A DNA stretch of 5,446 nucleotides from a bacterium. Its GTDB lineage: Bacteria; UBA9089; JASEGY01. The stretch is from positions 1 to 5,446 of the forward strand of contig JASEGY010000088.1 of the NCBI GenBank assembly GCA_030019105.1, in the 5' to 3' direction. Below, piece by piece: positions 5,303 through 5,446 of the stretch (within the stretch, counting starts at the first letter, position 1; each line of letters begins with the position of its first letter). The notes beneath the pieces are model-generated. The model made no database searches, was not told the DNA's origin, and saw only the letters and a list, made by a program, of their open reading frames with translations. Both the position numbers and the translations under genes were made by a program.

Positions 5303-5330
5303 CTCGTTTCCACGTTCTGCGTGGGAACGT
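5303..5330 (+). repeat. CGTTCCCACG-type hairpin repeat, copy 1
   Basis: Arms CGTTTCCACG (5305-5314) and CGTGGGAACG (5320-5329) make a 10-base stem with one G-T pair and a 5-base loop. It matches 23 of 28 bases of the inverted copy at 5362-5389. I recall this as a common dispersed intergenic repeat in bacteria. It lies in the dxs upstream region. Confidence 0.8.
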
Positions 5331-5361
5331 TGCACAAGATGTTCTACGTCAAATGGCGGTT

Positions 5362-5389
5362 ACGCTCTCACGCAGAGCGTGGGATCGAG
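5362..5389 (-). repeat. CGTTCCCACG-type hairpin repeat, copy 2 (inverted)
   Basis: The reverse complement aligns with copy 1 over 28 bases with five differences. Its own stem is ACGCTCT (5362-5368) with AGAGCGT (5374-5380). The two copies face each other across about 31 bases, as a paired hairpin unit would. Confidence 0.75.
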
Positions 5390-5433
5390 TAATATAGTGC
5401 TTAAGAAAAAGATTTTGGGGTTGGTTGAAGATT

Positions 5434-5446
5434 GGAGTTTAGGCTT
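5434..5446. repeat. Start of a second copy of the 50-base palindrome, cut by window edge
   Basis: GGAGTTTAGGCTT is identical to 3221-3233, in the same orientation. A TTTTGGGG also precedes both copies (3215-3222 and 5413-5420). The rest lies outside the window. Confidence 0.6.

Overview
The window reads as a stretch of chromosome, probably from an uncultivated Gram-negative (diderm) bacterium. It encodes a probable lipoprotein carrying the 'NPYDP' segment after the lipobox cysteine that is common in uncultivated diderm lineages. It also encodes Dxs of the MEP isoprenoid route, and it has many short dispersed and heptanucleotide repeats. I cannot name a phylum from the sequence alone. All seven genes lie on the minus strand, so transcription runs from high to low coordinates.

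Right part (5446 to 3359): a repeat-rich upstream segment holds part of a dispersed palindrome at the window edge and two facing copies of a CGTTCCCACG-type hairpin repeat. Then comes a complete dxs (1-deoxy-D-xylulose-5-phosphate synthase). Its best start is at 5266; an open frame extends upstream to 5335 but only runs into the repeat. The last dozen codons of dxs and its stop codon are made of repeat sequence.

Middle (about 3397 to 3024): a 335-base gene-free gap is packed with nested inverted repeats. These include near-terminal 13-base inverted repeats at 3047-3059 and 3385-3397, two further 12-base inverted pairs, a 50-base palindrome and heptanucleotide repeats. I see no convincing promoter or terminator in it.

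Left part (3023 to 1): six tightly packed genes look like one transcription unit. In order they are a membrane-anchored NusG-domain-II protein (TTG start, disturbed by a 10-base tandem duplication), a repeat-built beta-propeller lipoprotein, an AbrB-like protein with a helical tail, an HNH endonuclease, a minimal nucleotidyltransferase (MNT antitoxin type) and a HEPN/HepT-like protein cut off by the window edge. Junctions are 4-base overlap, 15-base gap, 4-base overlap, 13-base gap and 14-base overlap.

The last four genes form two pairs: AbrB-like plus HNH nuclease, and MNT plus HEPN. The second is a known toxin-antitoxin architecture in which the MNT modifies and silences the HEPN RNase. The first looks like a regulator/nuclease pair that may behave in the same way. 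Both sit at the distal end of what looks like an envelope-protein operon. The most interesting points are this double nuclease module, the altered HEPN motif, and the way repeats have become the ends of genes.
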